Below, one piece after another: positions 26,025 to 33,136 of a stretch of DNA of 64,000 nucleotides. Every line of letters begins with the position of its first letter. The stretch's first letter is position 1. The translations under genes were made by a program, and so were the position numbers. The stretch spans positions 1,364,001 to 1,428,000 of the forward strand of contig NC_012489.1 in assembly GCF_000010305.1 (NCBI RefSeq), written 5' to 3'. A model generated the notes under the pieces. That model saw nothing but the letters and a program-made list of their open reading frames with translations, was not told the origin of the DNA and made no database searches. The stretch is from Gemmatimonas aurantiaca T-27. Its GTDB lineage: Bacteria; Gemmatimonadota; Gemmatimonadetes; Gemmatimonadales; Gemmatimonadaceae.

Positions 26025-27394
26025 CCCGACGCATCCTCGTCATCGACGACGAACCCGGCATCCGGCAGGCCCTCGGCCAGCTCCTCGAATACGAAGGGTT
26101 CGATGTTCGCACGGCGAGTGGTGGTGCCGAAGGCATCACGCTGTACGACAGCTTCCGCCCGCAGTTGGTCTTCCTCGATGTGAAGATGGCGGGGCTCGAT
26201 GGCCTCGAAGTGCTCAAGCGTCTGCGGCAGGCCGACCCCAACGCCACCGTGGTGATGATCAGTGGCCACGCCACCATTCAGACGGCGGTGGAGGCCACCC
26301 AGCTCGGCGCATACGATATCCTCGAGAAGCCGCTCGATACCGATCGGGTGCTGGTGCTGCTGCGCAACGCATTCACGAATCGCCAGCTCACCGAAGAAAA
26401 CGACCGGCTCCGCGAGACCATCGAGTCACGCTATGAAATCGTGGGTCGCTCTTTCGGCATCCGCTCGTTGCTCGAACGCATCGAACGTGTCACCGGCACA
26501 CCGGCCCGTGTGCTGATCACCGGCGAAAACGGCACCGGCAAGGAACTCGTCGCGCGAGCCATTCACCGCGGATCGCAGCGCGCGCGCAAACCGTTCATCG
26601 AAGTGAACTGCGCCGCCATTCCGAGTGAACTCATCGAGAGTGAACTCTTTGGCCACATGAAGGGTTCGTTCACCGGCGCCATTGCCGATCGCGCCGGCAA
26701 GTTCGAGCAGGCCCATGGTGGAACCCTGTTCCTCGACGAAATCGGCGATATGTCGCAGAGCGCGCAGGCCAAGGTGCTGCGCGTATTGCAGGACGGTTTT
26801 GTCACACGCATCGGCGGCAGCAAGCCCGTGCAGGTGGACGTGCGTGTGCTGGCGGCCACCAACAAGGACCTCGAGGAAGAGATCGCCGCTGGCCGGTTCC
26901 GAGAAGATCTCTACTATCGCCTCAACGTCGTCCCCATCACCGTGCCCGCCCTGCGGGAGCGTCGGGAAGACATCCCGTTGCTGGTTCGCCATTTCCTGCA
27001 GCAATTCGCCGAGCGCGATGGACTGCCGGCGCGATCGATCAGCGACGAAGCGCTGCAGCGACTGTCCGAGCTCGACTGGCCCGGCAACGTGCGCGAATTG
27101 CGTAACACCATGGAACGGCTTGTCATCCTCGCCAGCGCCGCGTCGATTTCCGTTGCCGATATCGACCGCCTCGCCGGGCGCCGCACGGCAGAGCCGTCGG
27201 GCATCGGCAGTTTGCTCGACTGCAATACGTTCGAGGAGTTCAAGCAGGCAGCGGAACGGGCGTTCCTGCTCGCCAAGCTGCGGGCATTCGACTGGAATGT
27301 GTCGGAGACGGCCCGGGCGCTCGATATGCCCCGATCGAATCTCTACAAGAAGATCGAGCGTTATGCTTTGACCAGGGAAAGCCTGCCGGGCTGA
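26021..27394 (+). CDS. Sigma-54-dependent response regulator (NtrC/NtrX family)
   Basis: 457 aa in three domains. The receiver (1-120) has acidic pocket D9, D10 and phospho-acceptor Asp53 in LVFLDVKMAG. The AAA+ domain (about 140-370) has Walker A GENGTGKELVARAIH, Walker B GGTLFLDEIGDM and an arginine finger region YRLNVVPITVPALRERREDI. A Fis-type HTH (about 415-450) reads VSETARALDMPRSNLYKKIE. The sigma-54 contact loop reads GSFTGA rather than the consensus GAFTGA. Such proteins remodel sigma-54 RNA polymerase after phosphorylation. The C-terminal segment resembles NtrX, and the NtrY-like kinase at 3265-7434 is the only histidine kinase in the window, though 18 kb away. It is coupled to the anchored protein upstream. 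Confidence 0.92.
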   Translation: MTRRILVIDDEPGIRQALGQLLEYEGFDVRTASGGAEGITLYDSFRPQLVFLDVKMAGLDGLEVLKRLRQADPNATVVMISGHATIQTAVEATQLGAYDILEKPLDTDRVLVLLRNAFTNRQLTEENDRLRETIESRYEIVGRSFGIRSLLERIERVTGTPARVLITGENGTGKELVARAIHRGSQRARKPFIEVNCAAIPSELIESELFGHMKGSFTGAIADRAGKFEQAHGGTLFLDEIGDMSQSAQAKVLRVLQDGFVTRIGGSKPVQVDVRVLAATNKDLEEEIAAGRFREDLYYRLNVVPITVPALRERREDIPLLVRHFLQQFAERDGLPARSISDEALQRLSELDWPGNVRELRNTMERLVILASAASISVADIDRLAGRRTAEPSGIGSLLDCNTFEEFKQAAERAFLLAKLRAFDWNVSETARALDMPRSNLYKKIERYALTRESLPG

Positions 27395-27416
27395 CCCACC
27401 CCTCACGCCGCACCAC

Positions 27417-27965
27417 ATGTCCAACAAGAACTGGGACGCCGAACTCGCGAAGATCGACAAGCAGCTCGCGTCCATCTCCGATGAGCAGTTGTTGGCGACT
27501 CCCGCCAATGCGCCAGCGCCGGGCGCTGCTCCCACACGCGGCGCGCCGACACGATCGCTGCCCGCCGGCAACGCCCCCGCGCCGGCTGCGACCGTCGCGG
27601 CTGGCCGCAGTTGGGTCTCCTGGGTGAAGGTGATCATCGCCGTGGCCGCCGCAGCCGGCATGATGTTCTGGCCATGGCCCGCGCGTTGTGGCGGACCATT
27701 GATGGGTTTCACGGCCGCGACGGGTGTGGTGGCGTTGCTCGGCGCGTGGAGTGCGATCGGGACATGGCGGCATCGACTGGGATTGGCGCATGTCGCCTCG
27801 CTGCTGGTGACGGTCTGGGGGTTGGCGCTGGGTGCCCGGGAAGTGCTCCCGCGGGTGGGATATGCTATTCCCACCGAAGCCCGTGCGGCCACCTGGTCCT
27901 GCGAAGGCTTGCCGCTGTTCGCGCCGCCGGCGGAAGCACCGGTTCCCACGGGCATCACGCCGTAG
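27417..27965 (+). CDS. Hypothetical membrane protein
   Basis: 182 aa. A soluble N-terminus (MSNKNWDAELAKIDKQLAS) is followed by an Ala/Pro-rich linker (30-62) and three hydrophobic helices (about 68-88, 95-114 and 122-140). A short C-terminal segment has a Cys (WSCEGLPLF), as does the loop after helix 1 (ARCGGPL). It follows the sigma-54 regulator by 22 bp and probably belongs to its transcript. I do not recognise the family. The two Cys residues on apparently exposed loops are the only distinctive feature. Confidence 0.7.
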   Translation: MSNKNWDAELAKIDKQLASISDEQLLATPANAPAPGAAPTRGAPTRSLPAGNAPAPAATVAAGRSWVSWVKVIIAVAAAAGMMFWPWPARCGGPLMGFTAATGVVALLGAWSAIGTWRHRLGLAHVASLLVTVWGLALGAREVLPRVGYAIPTEARAATWSCEGLPLFAPPAEAPVPTGITP

Positions 27966-28018
27966 CGTCGGTGCCGGGTCTACGACGGGTTCGGGATCAT
28001 CTCCCCGTCCTGTGCTGC

Positions 28019-28041
28019 GGGTCACGAGTCACGCGTGACCC
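28019..28041. repeat. Inverted repeat upstream of the aldehyde dehydrogenase
   Basis: GGGTCACG-AGTCACG-CGTGACCC, an 8-bp perfect stem with a 7-nt loop that itself repeats GTCACG. It lies 73 bp before the dehydrogenase start and 54 bp after the previous stop. It could be a terminator of the upstream gene or an operator; no T tract is present. Confidence 0.4.
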
Positions 28042-28101
28042 ATATCCCGTTGCCCGCACCCCGACCGTTCATCCCTGAACCCACCCCAGGCGACTCGCCA
28101 C

Positions 28102-28107
28102 TATCTT
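28102..28107 (+). promoter_or_regulatory. Candidate leaderless -10 box for the aldehyde dehydrogenase
   Basis: TATCTT with exactly 6 nt (TCCCTG) before the ATG at 28114; there is no Shine-Dalgarno sequence. Confidence 0.42.
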
Positions 28108-28113
28108 TCCCTG

Positions 28114-29598
28114 ATGACCACCTTCAAAAATTTCATCGGCGGCCAGTGGGTGGCGCCGTCGACCGATGCGTATTTCGACAATCGTAATCCTGCCAACCAG
28201 GACGATCTGATCGGGCGATTCCCGGCCAGTGGTGTGGCCGATGTGGAAGCGGCCGTGGCCAGCGCGTTGCGCGGCTTCGAGCGTTGGAAGCGCACGCCGG
28301 CCCCGGCACGTGGTGATGTGCTGCGTCGTGTGGGCGATCTGCTCGCCTCGCGCAAGGAAGAGCTGGCCGACATCATGACGCGCGAAATGGGCAAGCCGCT
28401 CGCGGAAACGCGCGGTGATGTCCAGGAAGGCATCGATACGGCGTACTACGCCGCCACTGAAGGGCGTCGTCTGTTCGGGCACACGGTGCCAAGTGAACTG
28501 GCCAACAAATGGGCGATGAGCATGCGTCGTCCGATCGGTGTGTGTGGACTCATCACGCCGTTCAACTTTCCGTTGGCGATTCCCACGTGGAAGGCGTTCC
28601 CGGCGCTGCTCTGCGGCAACTCGGTGATTCTCAAGCCCGCCGAGGACGTGCCGCATACCGCCACGGTGCTGGTGGAGATTCTGCTCGAAGCCGGTTTGCC
28701 GCCCGAAGTCATCCAGCTCGTGCACGGCATGGGCGAAGTGGTCGGCAAGGCGCTGGTCGAACATCCGCAGGTGCCGGTGATCTCATTCACGGGCAGCACG
28801 GAAACGGGTCGGTTCGTGGGCGAGACCTGTGGCCGGATGCACAAGCGTTTGTCCCTCGAGATGGGTGGCAAGAACGCACAGATCGTGCTCGACGATGCCG
28901 ACCTCGATCTGGCCCTCGATGGCGTGCTGTGGGGAGCCTTTGGCACCACGGGTCAGCGGTGCACCGCCACCAGCCGATTGATCGTGCAGTCCGGCGTCCA
29001 CGATGCGCTCGTTGCGCGACTGGCCGAACGGGCCAAGGCGTTGCGCTTGGGTGATGGCCGCGTCGCCGGAACGGATGTGGGGCCGCTGGTGAGCGAAGCC
29101 GCGCGGGAAAAGGTCGAACGGTACATCGGCATTGGCAAAGAGCAGGGCGCGACGCTGGTGTGTGGTGGTGAACGGGCCACCGGTGGTGCACTCGACAAGG
29201 GCTTCTTCTTTCAGCCCACCATCTTCTCCGGTGTCACGGCTGGCTCGCGGCTCGATCAGGAAGAGATCTTTGGGCCGGTGCTGTCGGTCATTCGGGTCGA
29301 ATCGGTCGAAGAGGCCTTTGCCGTCAACAACGGCGTGCGCTACGGCCTCTCCAGTGCGGTGTACACGGGCAATGTGAACGTGGCCTTCCGTGCGCTGCAG
29401 GACCTCGACAACGGTATCACCTACATCAACGCGCCCACGATTGGTGCCGAAGCGCACATGCCGTTTGGCGGTGTGAAAGAAACCGGTAACGGACACCGCG
29501 AAGGTGGTTGGGAAGTGTACGAGTTCTACTCCGAGACCAAGGTCGGATACGTCGACTATTCGGGCGCGTTGCAGCGCGCACAGATCGACAATTACTAG
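28114..29598 (+). CDS. NAD(P)-dependent aldehyde dehydrogenase
   Basis: 494 aa, full length for the ALDH superfamily. It has the NAD-binding and catalytic motifs ITPFNFPLAIPTWKAFPAL, the ISFTGSTETGRF loop, catalytic Glu249 in LEMGGKNAQIV and nucleophile Cys283 in TTGQRCTATSRL. The late PFGGVKETGNGHREGG segment is also present. It oxidises an aldehyde to the acid in the cytoplasm. The general look is that of semialdehyde dehydrogenases (alpha-ketoglutarate or aminoadipate semialdehyde types), but the substrate cannot be fixed from motifs. It is first in a run with signal peptidase I, whose GTG start lies two bases after this stop. Confidence 0.93.
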   Translation: MTTFKNFIGGQWVAPSTDAYFDNRNPANQDDLIGRFPASGVADVEAAVASALRGFERWKRTPAPARGDVLRRVGDLLASRKEELADIMTREMGKPLAETRGDVQEGIDTAYYAATEGRRLFGHTVPSELANKWAMSMRRPIGVCGLITPFNFPLAIPTWKAFPALLCGNSVILKPAEDVPHTATVLVEILLEAGLPPEVIQLVHGMGEVVGKALVEHPQVPVISFTGSTETGRFVGETCGRMHKRLSLEMGGKNAQIVLDDADLDLALDGVLWGAFGTTGQRCTATSRLIVQSGVHDALVARLAERAKALRLGDGRVAGTDVGPLVSEAAREKVERYIGIGKEQGATLVCGGERATGGALDKGFFFQPTIFSGVTAGSRLDQEEIFGPVLSVIRVESVEEAFAVNNGVRYGLSSAVYTGNVNVAFRALQDLDNGITYINAPTIGAEAHMPFGGVKETGNGHREGGWEVYEFYSETKVGYVDYSGALQRAQIDNY

Positions 29599-29600
29599 GC

Positions 29601-30362
29601 GTGACGCCAGTAAATGTTGGCCGGCGGGCGGATGCGCTCCGCGCCGCCAATCGTTCGCGGCGGGGAACGGGTTGGCTTTCCCGGCTGGTGCGTCGGCGCA
29701 GCACGAATGCGCCGCCCATCAGGCCGTTCCGCCGCGAGCGCGGTAGCCTCTGGCGTGTGCTGCTGTTTGCGGTCCTACTGGCCGTAGCGATTCGCACGTT
29801 CGTGGTCGAGGCGTACCGCATCCCGAGCCGCAGCATGGAGCGTACCCTGCTGTCCGGCGATTTCCTGTTGGTCAACAAGCTGGCCTACGGCGCCGAGGTA
29901 CCAGTGCTGAACCGGCGCGTGCCGGCCATGCGCGCGCCGCAGCGTGACGAGCTGGTCGTCTTCGACTGGCCGGTCGATCCGAGTGTCGCATTCGTGAAAC
30001 GGCTTGTCGGTATGCCGGGCGATACGGTGGCCATGGCGGCCGGCGTTTTTGTCCGCAATGGCACACCGCAGAGTGAACAATGGGTGTTTCGTGGTGGTGA
30101 TGCCGACCCCGGTCCACAGGACTTGCAAGAGGGGTCGGCGCGTCGCGATTGGGGGCCGCTTGTGGTGCCGCCGCGACACTATTTCGTGCTCGGTGACAAT
30201 CGCGACAATTCGCTCGATAGCCGCGCCTGGGGATTTGTGCCGGACTCTCTGCTGCGGGGCGCACCGTTGTTCGTGTACTACAGCTTCGAGCCCGATTCCA
30301 CCGTGCGCGCGCCATGGCTGACCCGGATTCGCTGGCACCGGCTCGGCGCTGCGGTGCACTAG
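29601..30362 (+). CDS. lepB: Signal peptidase I
   Basis: 253 aa from GTG 29601, chosen because it directly follows the dehydrogenase stop; the frame is open further upstream inside that gene. A long basic N-terminus (about 50 residues) precedes one TM helix (about 52-70). Catalytic Ser78 lies in YRIPSRSMERTLLSGD and the general base Lys133 in VAFVKRLVGMPGD, and the family box GDNRDNSLDSRAWG is present. It cleaves signal peptides on the outer face of the inner membrane. Only one N-terminal TM is evident, as in Gram-positive SipS-like enzymes rather than E. coli LepB. It is translationally linked to the aldehyde dehydrogenase. Confidence 0.93.
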   Translation: MTPVNVGRRADALRAANRSRRGTGWLSRLVRRRSTNAPPIRPFRRERGSLWRVLLFAVLLAVAIRTFVVEAYRIPSRSMERTLLSGDFLLVNKLAYGAEVPVLNRRVPAMRAPQRDELVVFDWPVDPSVAFVKRLVGMPGDTVAMAAGVFVRNGTPQSEQWVFRGGDADPGPQDLQEGSARRDWGPLVVPPRHYFVLGDNRDNSLDSRAWGFVPDSLLRGAPLFVYYSFEPDSTVRAPWLTRIRWHRLGAAVH

Positions 30363-30591
30363 GCTGCGTGCACGCAGATTTTCCGCGCATTTTTACGGGG
30401 ATGCGTTGACGAACGAATCGAGCTAGTTCACCCTTAACGATGTCTTGATACCGGCGTGTCGGTCGGTGCGGATCGACTTCGGATTCCCCCGCTGCATTCG
30501 TGAGTTTTTCGCAGATGTAGCCGTTCAGGACCACCGCGTCTCCCCCAGCGCGGTGCTCGCACGATCTTCCAGCGCCTCGAGCCGATTCGCC

Positions 30592-31452
30592 ATGGCGGTC
30601 ACCCCCCCGAAGAAGAAGGCGTCGTACGATGAAGGGTCCCTCGATCAGTATTTGCGCGACATCAGCGCCTATCCGCTGATCTCGAGGGAAGAAGAAGCGG
30701 AACTCGCACGACGCATTCGTCAGGGGGATCAGGAGGCGCTCGACAAGTTGGTGCGCTCCAATCTGCGCTTCGTCGTTTCCGTCGCGAAGAAATACCAGAA
30801 TCAGGGCGTGTCGCTGTCCGACCTGATCAATGAGGGCAACCTCGGCCTCATTCGCGCGGCCCGGAAGTTCGACGAAACGAAGGGCATCAAGTTCATCTCG
30901 TATGCCGTGTGGTGGATCCGTCAGGCCATCCTGCAGGCGCTCGCTGAGCAGTCGCGTATCGTACGCGTGCCGCTCAACCGGGCCGGCACCTTGCACCGGA
31001 TCGGCAAGCGCGCGAATGCGCTGCTGCAGGAACTCGGTCGCGAAGCCACACACGCCGAGATCGCCCACGGGATGGACATCACGGAGGAGGAGGTGGCCAA
31101 GACCATGTCCATCTCCCAGGTGCACCTGTCGCTCGATGCGCCGCTCACACCCGGCGAAGACAACCGGCTGCTGGATTATTTGCCGGACACGGTGCACCCC
31201 ACCCCCGAAGACCAGACCTTCGACAAGGCGCTCACCGAGGCCATCGAAGAGTCGCTGGGCGGACTCAAGGAGCGCGAGGCGAAAATCCTCCGACTCTACT
31301 TCGGCATCGACGGGGCCGACCCGATGACGCTCGAAGAAATCGGCTCGCAGCTCGGCATCACCCGCGAGCGTGTGCGACAGATCAAGGAAAAGGCGCTCTC
31401 GCGCCTGCGGCATGTCTCTCGTTCCAAGTCACTCGAAAGTTTTCTCGGATAA
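30592..31452 (+). CDS. RpoD-like sigma factor (sigma-70 family, without long region 1.1)
   Basis: 286 aa from ATG 30592 (MAVTPPKKKASYDEG). It has region 1.2 (DQYLRDISAYPLISREEE), region 2 (SNLRFVVSVAKKYQNQGVSLSDLINEGNLGL split over 2.1-2.2, then KFISYAVWWIRQAI in 2.3-2.4), region 3 (GREATHAEIAHGMDITEEEV) and region 4 with the HTH MTLEEIGSQLGITRERVRQI. Absence of a long acidic region 1.1 and of the non-conserved insert makes it a short, primary-like or group 2 sigma factor. Whether it is the housekeeping factor depends on what else the genome encodes. A 229-bp leader separates it from lepB. It contains a TTGACG (30408) but no convincing -10 at a normal distance, and no Shine-Dalgarno sequence precedes the start. 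Confidence 0.92.
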   Translation: MAVTPPKKKASYDEGSLDQYLRDISAYPLISREEEAELARRIRQGDQEALDKLVRSNLRFVVSVAKKYQNQGVSLSDLINEGNLGLIRAARKFDETKGIKFISYAVWWIRQAILQALAEQSRIVRVPLNRAGTLHRIGKRANALLQELGREATHAEIAHGMDITEEEVAKTMSISQVHLSLDAPLTPGEDNRLLDYLPDTVHPTPEDQTFDKALTEAIEESLGGLKEREAKILRLYFGIDGADPMTLEEIGSQLGITRERVRQIKEKALSRLRHVSRSKSLESFLG

Positions 31453-31461
31453 CAGGCAGTC

Positions 31462-31962
31462 ATGGCATCGACGTATTCGTTTGACGTCACCACTGAGTGT
31501 GACCTGCAGGAAGTCGACAACGCGGTGAATCAGGCGCAAAAAGAAGTGGCGCAGCGATTCGACTTCAAGGGCTCGGAAGTCCTCATCGACTTCAAGCGGG
31601 CCGAAAATGTCATCAAGCTGGAAGCCGAGGGCGAGATGCGCGCCGAGGCACTGCTCGATGTGCTGCGCGGCAAGCTGCTCAAGCGCGGTGTGCCGGTGAA
31701 GAACCTCGATATCACCGAGCTCAAGCCGGGTGGTGGCGAGATCATGCGTCGCGACATCAAGCTCAAGATGGCGCTCGACAGCGACACCGCGAAGAAGGTG
31801 AGCGCGGCCGTGAAGGACGCGAAGCTCAAGAAGGTGACGGCGAGCATTCAGGGCGAGCAGGTGCGTGTGTCGAGCCCCGACAAGGACGCGCTGCAGGATG
31901 CCATCGCCCTGCTGCGAAAGGGCGAATACGGCGTGGAACTGCAGTTCGGGAATTTCCGCTGA
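31462..31962 (+). CDS. yajQ: YajQ-family nucleotide-binding protein
   Basis: 166 aa. It has the family opening STYSFDVTTECDLQEVDNAVNQA, the RFDFKGS box, and the two-domain repeat ending in KGEYGVELQFGNFR, all typical of YajQ (UPF0234). Members bind cyclic di-GMP or nucleotides, and in Xanthomonas a YajQ protein acts as a c-di-GMP effector controlling virulence genes. Here it starts 9 bp after the sigma factor stop and is almost certainly cotranscribed with it. The window also encodes a diguanylate cyclase (9335-10675), but nothing links them directly. Confidence 0.93.
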   Translation: MASTYSFDVTTECDLQEVDNAVNQAQKEVAQRFDFKGSEVLIDFKRAENVIKLEAEGEMRAEALLDVLRGKLLKRGVPVKNLDITELKPGGGEIMRRDIKLKMALDSDTAKKVSAAVKDAKLKKVTASIQGEQVRVSSPDKDALQDAIALLRKGEYGVELQFGNFR

Positions 31963-31966
31963 GCGG

Positions 31967-32362
31967 TTGTTGACACGCGACTACGCCGCCGACGTGCGTC
32001 TGCTGCGGCAACAATCGAACGAGGCCATTGCTGCACGTGACGCGGATCGGGTGGTGTCGTTCATGGATGCGTCTATCGAGGTGGCTGTCGCCGGTGGTCC
32101 TGCGCTGCGGGGCATTCCGGCCAACCGTGACGCGTTTGCGCAGCAGATGGCGGAGCCAGGGTTCGGTGGGTATGTGCGCACCCCCGAACAGGTGACGGTC
32201 CACGAGTCACCATTGCGGGCCGATGAACGTGGGATGTGGGTCGGTCGCTGGCGTGTGCAGGGGCGGGTGCATGAACAGCGCGGCGCCTATTCGGCGGAAT
32301 GGCGCGTCACACCCGCCGGTTGGCGTATCGTGCGGGAAGTGTATCGCGAACTGCCCGACTGA
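31967..32362 (+). CDS. NTF2/SnoaL-like (DUF4440-type) small protein
   Basis: 131 aa from TTG 31967, 4 nt after the yajQ stop; TTG 31970 is equivalent, and the longer frame upstream is antisense-like coding of yajQ and not credible. The sequence DYAADVRLLRQQSNEAIAARDADRVVSFMDASIEV, with a conserved Trp-rich C-terminal sheet (GMWVGRWRVQG, AEWRVTPAGWRIVREVY), fits the cone-shaped NTF2-like fold seen in DUF4440 proteins. These are often small-molecule binders or isomerase-like. There is no signal peptide. The non-ATG start should be treated with caution. Its operon with the sigma factor and yajQ gives no specific role. Confidence 0.75.
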   Translation: MLTRDYAADVRLLRQQSNEAIAARDADRVVSFMDASIEVAVAGGPALRGIPANRDAFAQQMAEPGFGGYVRTPEQVTVHESPLRADERGMWVGRWRVQGRVHEQRGAYSAEWRVTPAGWRIVREVYRELPD

Positions 32363-32394
32363 CCGCACGTCGTGCGCAGCGGCGTTATTCGCTC

Positions 32395-32985
32395 TCAGCG
32401 TGCGCCAAGCCGCAACGAGAGCAATATCGACAGGCTCTGATTGTAAGTCGGACCAGACAGGGACAGATAACGCACGGTGAGGCGCGGGCCGACACCGGTG
32501 ATCGCCCCCGCCGAGGCTGACAGGCCAGCGCCCACGCGATCACCCGCGATGGTAGAGCGCGACAAGGTCGGCCCCACGAGCACACCCCAGTCGTTCGGGA
32601 GTTGTCCCGCCAGCCAGGACGCTGAGAGATCGGTGTTCACACCAGAGCCGGGACACCAGTCCGCACACCCGCCCAGATGAAACCCCACGGTGGCGCTGAC
32701 ATCGAAAAACACGCGTGGTGCAGCCCGCATTTCGAGTCCACCGCCGAGCAGGTAGATCCCCGCCGACGTCGGCCCGATACCAGCGGTGCGTGGGATCGCG
32801 GGGAATCGGCCCGTGCCCACATGGGCCAGCAACGCGAAGGGATCGCGGCGGCGGCCGTCGGCCTCATCGTGGTCCGCCGCGACACCTGCCGGGCGCTGAG
32901 CAGGGAGTGTGGTGGAGATCGCCAGCATGAGCGCGGCCACACGACAGAGGGCCAGGACGCTGCGGCTGCCCGAGGATGAAATCAT
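32395..32985 (-). CDS. Small secreted, probably outer-membrane-associated protein
   Basis: 196 aa from ATG 32985, preceded on its strand by GGGAG about 8 nt upstream; starts at 33018 and 33048 are in frame but lack this. A signal peptide (ISSSGSRSVLALCRVAALMLAISTTLPAQ) is followed by alternating short beta-type stretches with Gly and aromatic residues (GIYLLGGGLEMRAAP, VFFDVSATVGFHLGG). The C-terminal repeat-like strands (LTVRYLSLSGPTYNQSLSI) end in Arg, reminiscent of small beta-barrels. Two Cys residues (GGCADWCPG) could pair. I recognise no family. It is convergent with the NTF2-like gene, with 32 bp between the stops. Confidence 0.7.
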   Translation of the reverse strand: MISSSGSRSVLALCRVAALMLAISTTLPAQRPAGVAADHDEADGRRRDPFALLAHVGTGRFPAIPRTAGIGPTSAGIYLLGGGLEMRAAPRVFFDVSATVGFHLGGCADWCPGSGVNTDLSASWLAGQLPNDWGVLVGPTLSRSTIAGDRVGAGLSASAGAITGVGPRLTVRYLSLSGPTYNQSLSILLSLRLGAR

Positions 32986-33124
32986 GAACGAAACTCCCAA
33001 GAGGGGCAGACTCGACATACCGCCACCGATCCACGGAAAGCCCGGCAAAGGTAGGGGGTCGGATCACATTCCGCCGGGTTTCCGCAGGATACTCCATTTC
33101 TGTGCCCCGGGATCCCTGTTTCGC

Positions 33125-33130
33125 TATCTT
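33125..33130 (+). promoter_or_regulatory. Candidate leaderless -10 box for rimO
   Basis: TATCTT with exactly 6 nt (ACTTGA) before the ATG at 33137 and no Shine-Dalgarno sequence; the same hexamer and spacing as at the aldehyde dehydrogenase gene. Confidence 0.42.
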
Positions 33131-33136
33131 ACTTGA

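Noticed and set aside
30363-30591. Classical -35/-10 promoter before the RpoD-like sigma factor
   Set aside because: TTGACG is present at 30408, but no credible -10 hexamer follows at 16-18 nt, so no promoter was annotated.
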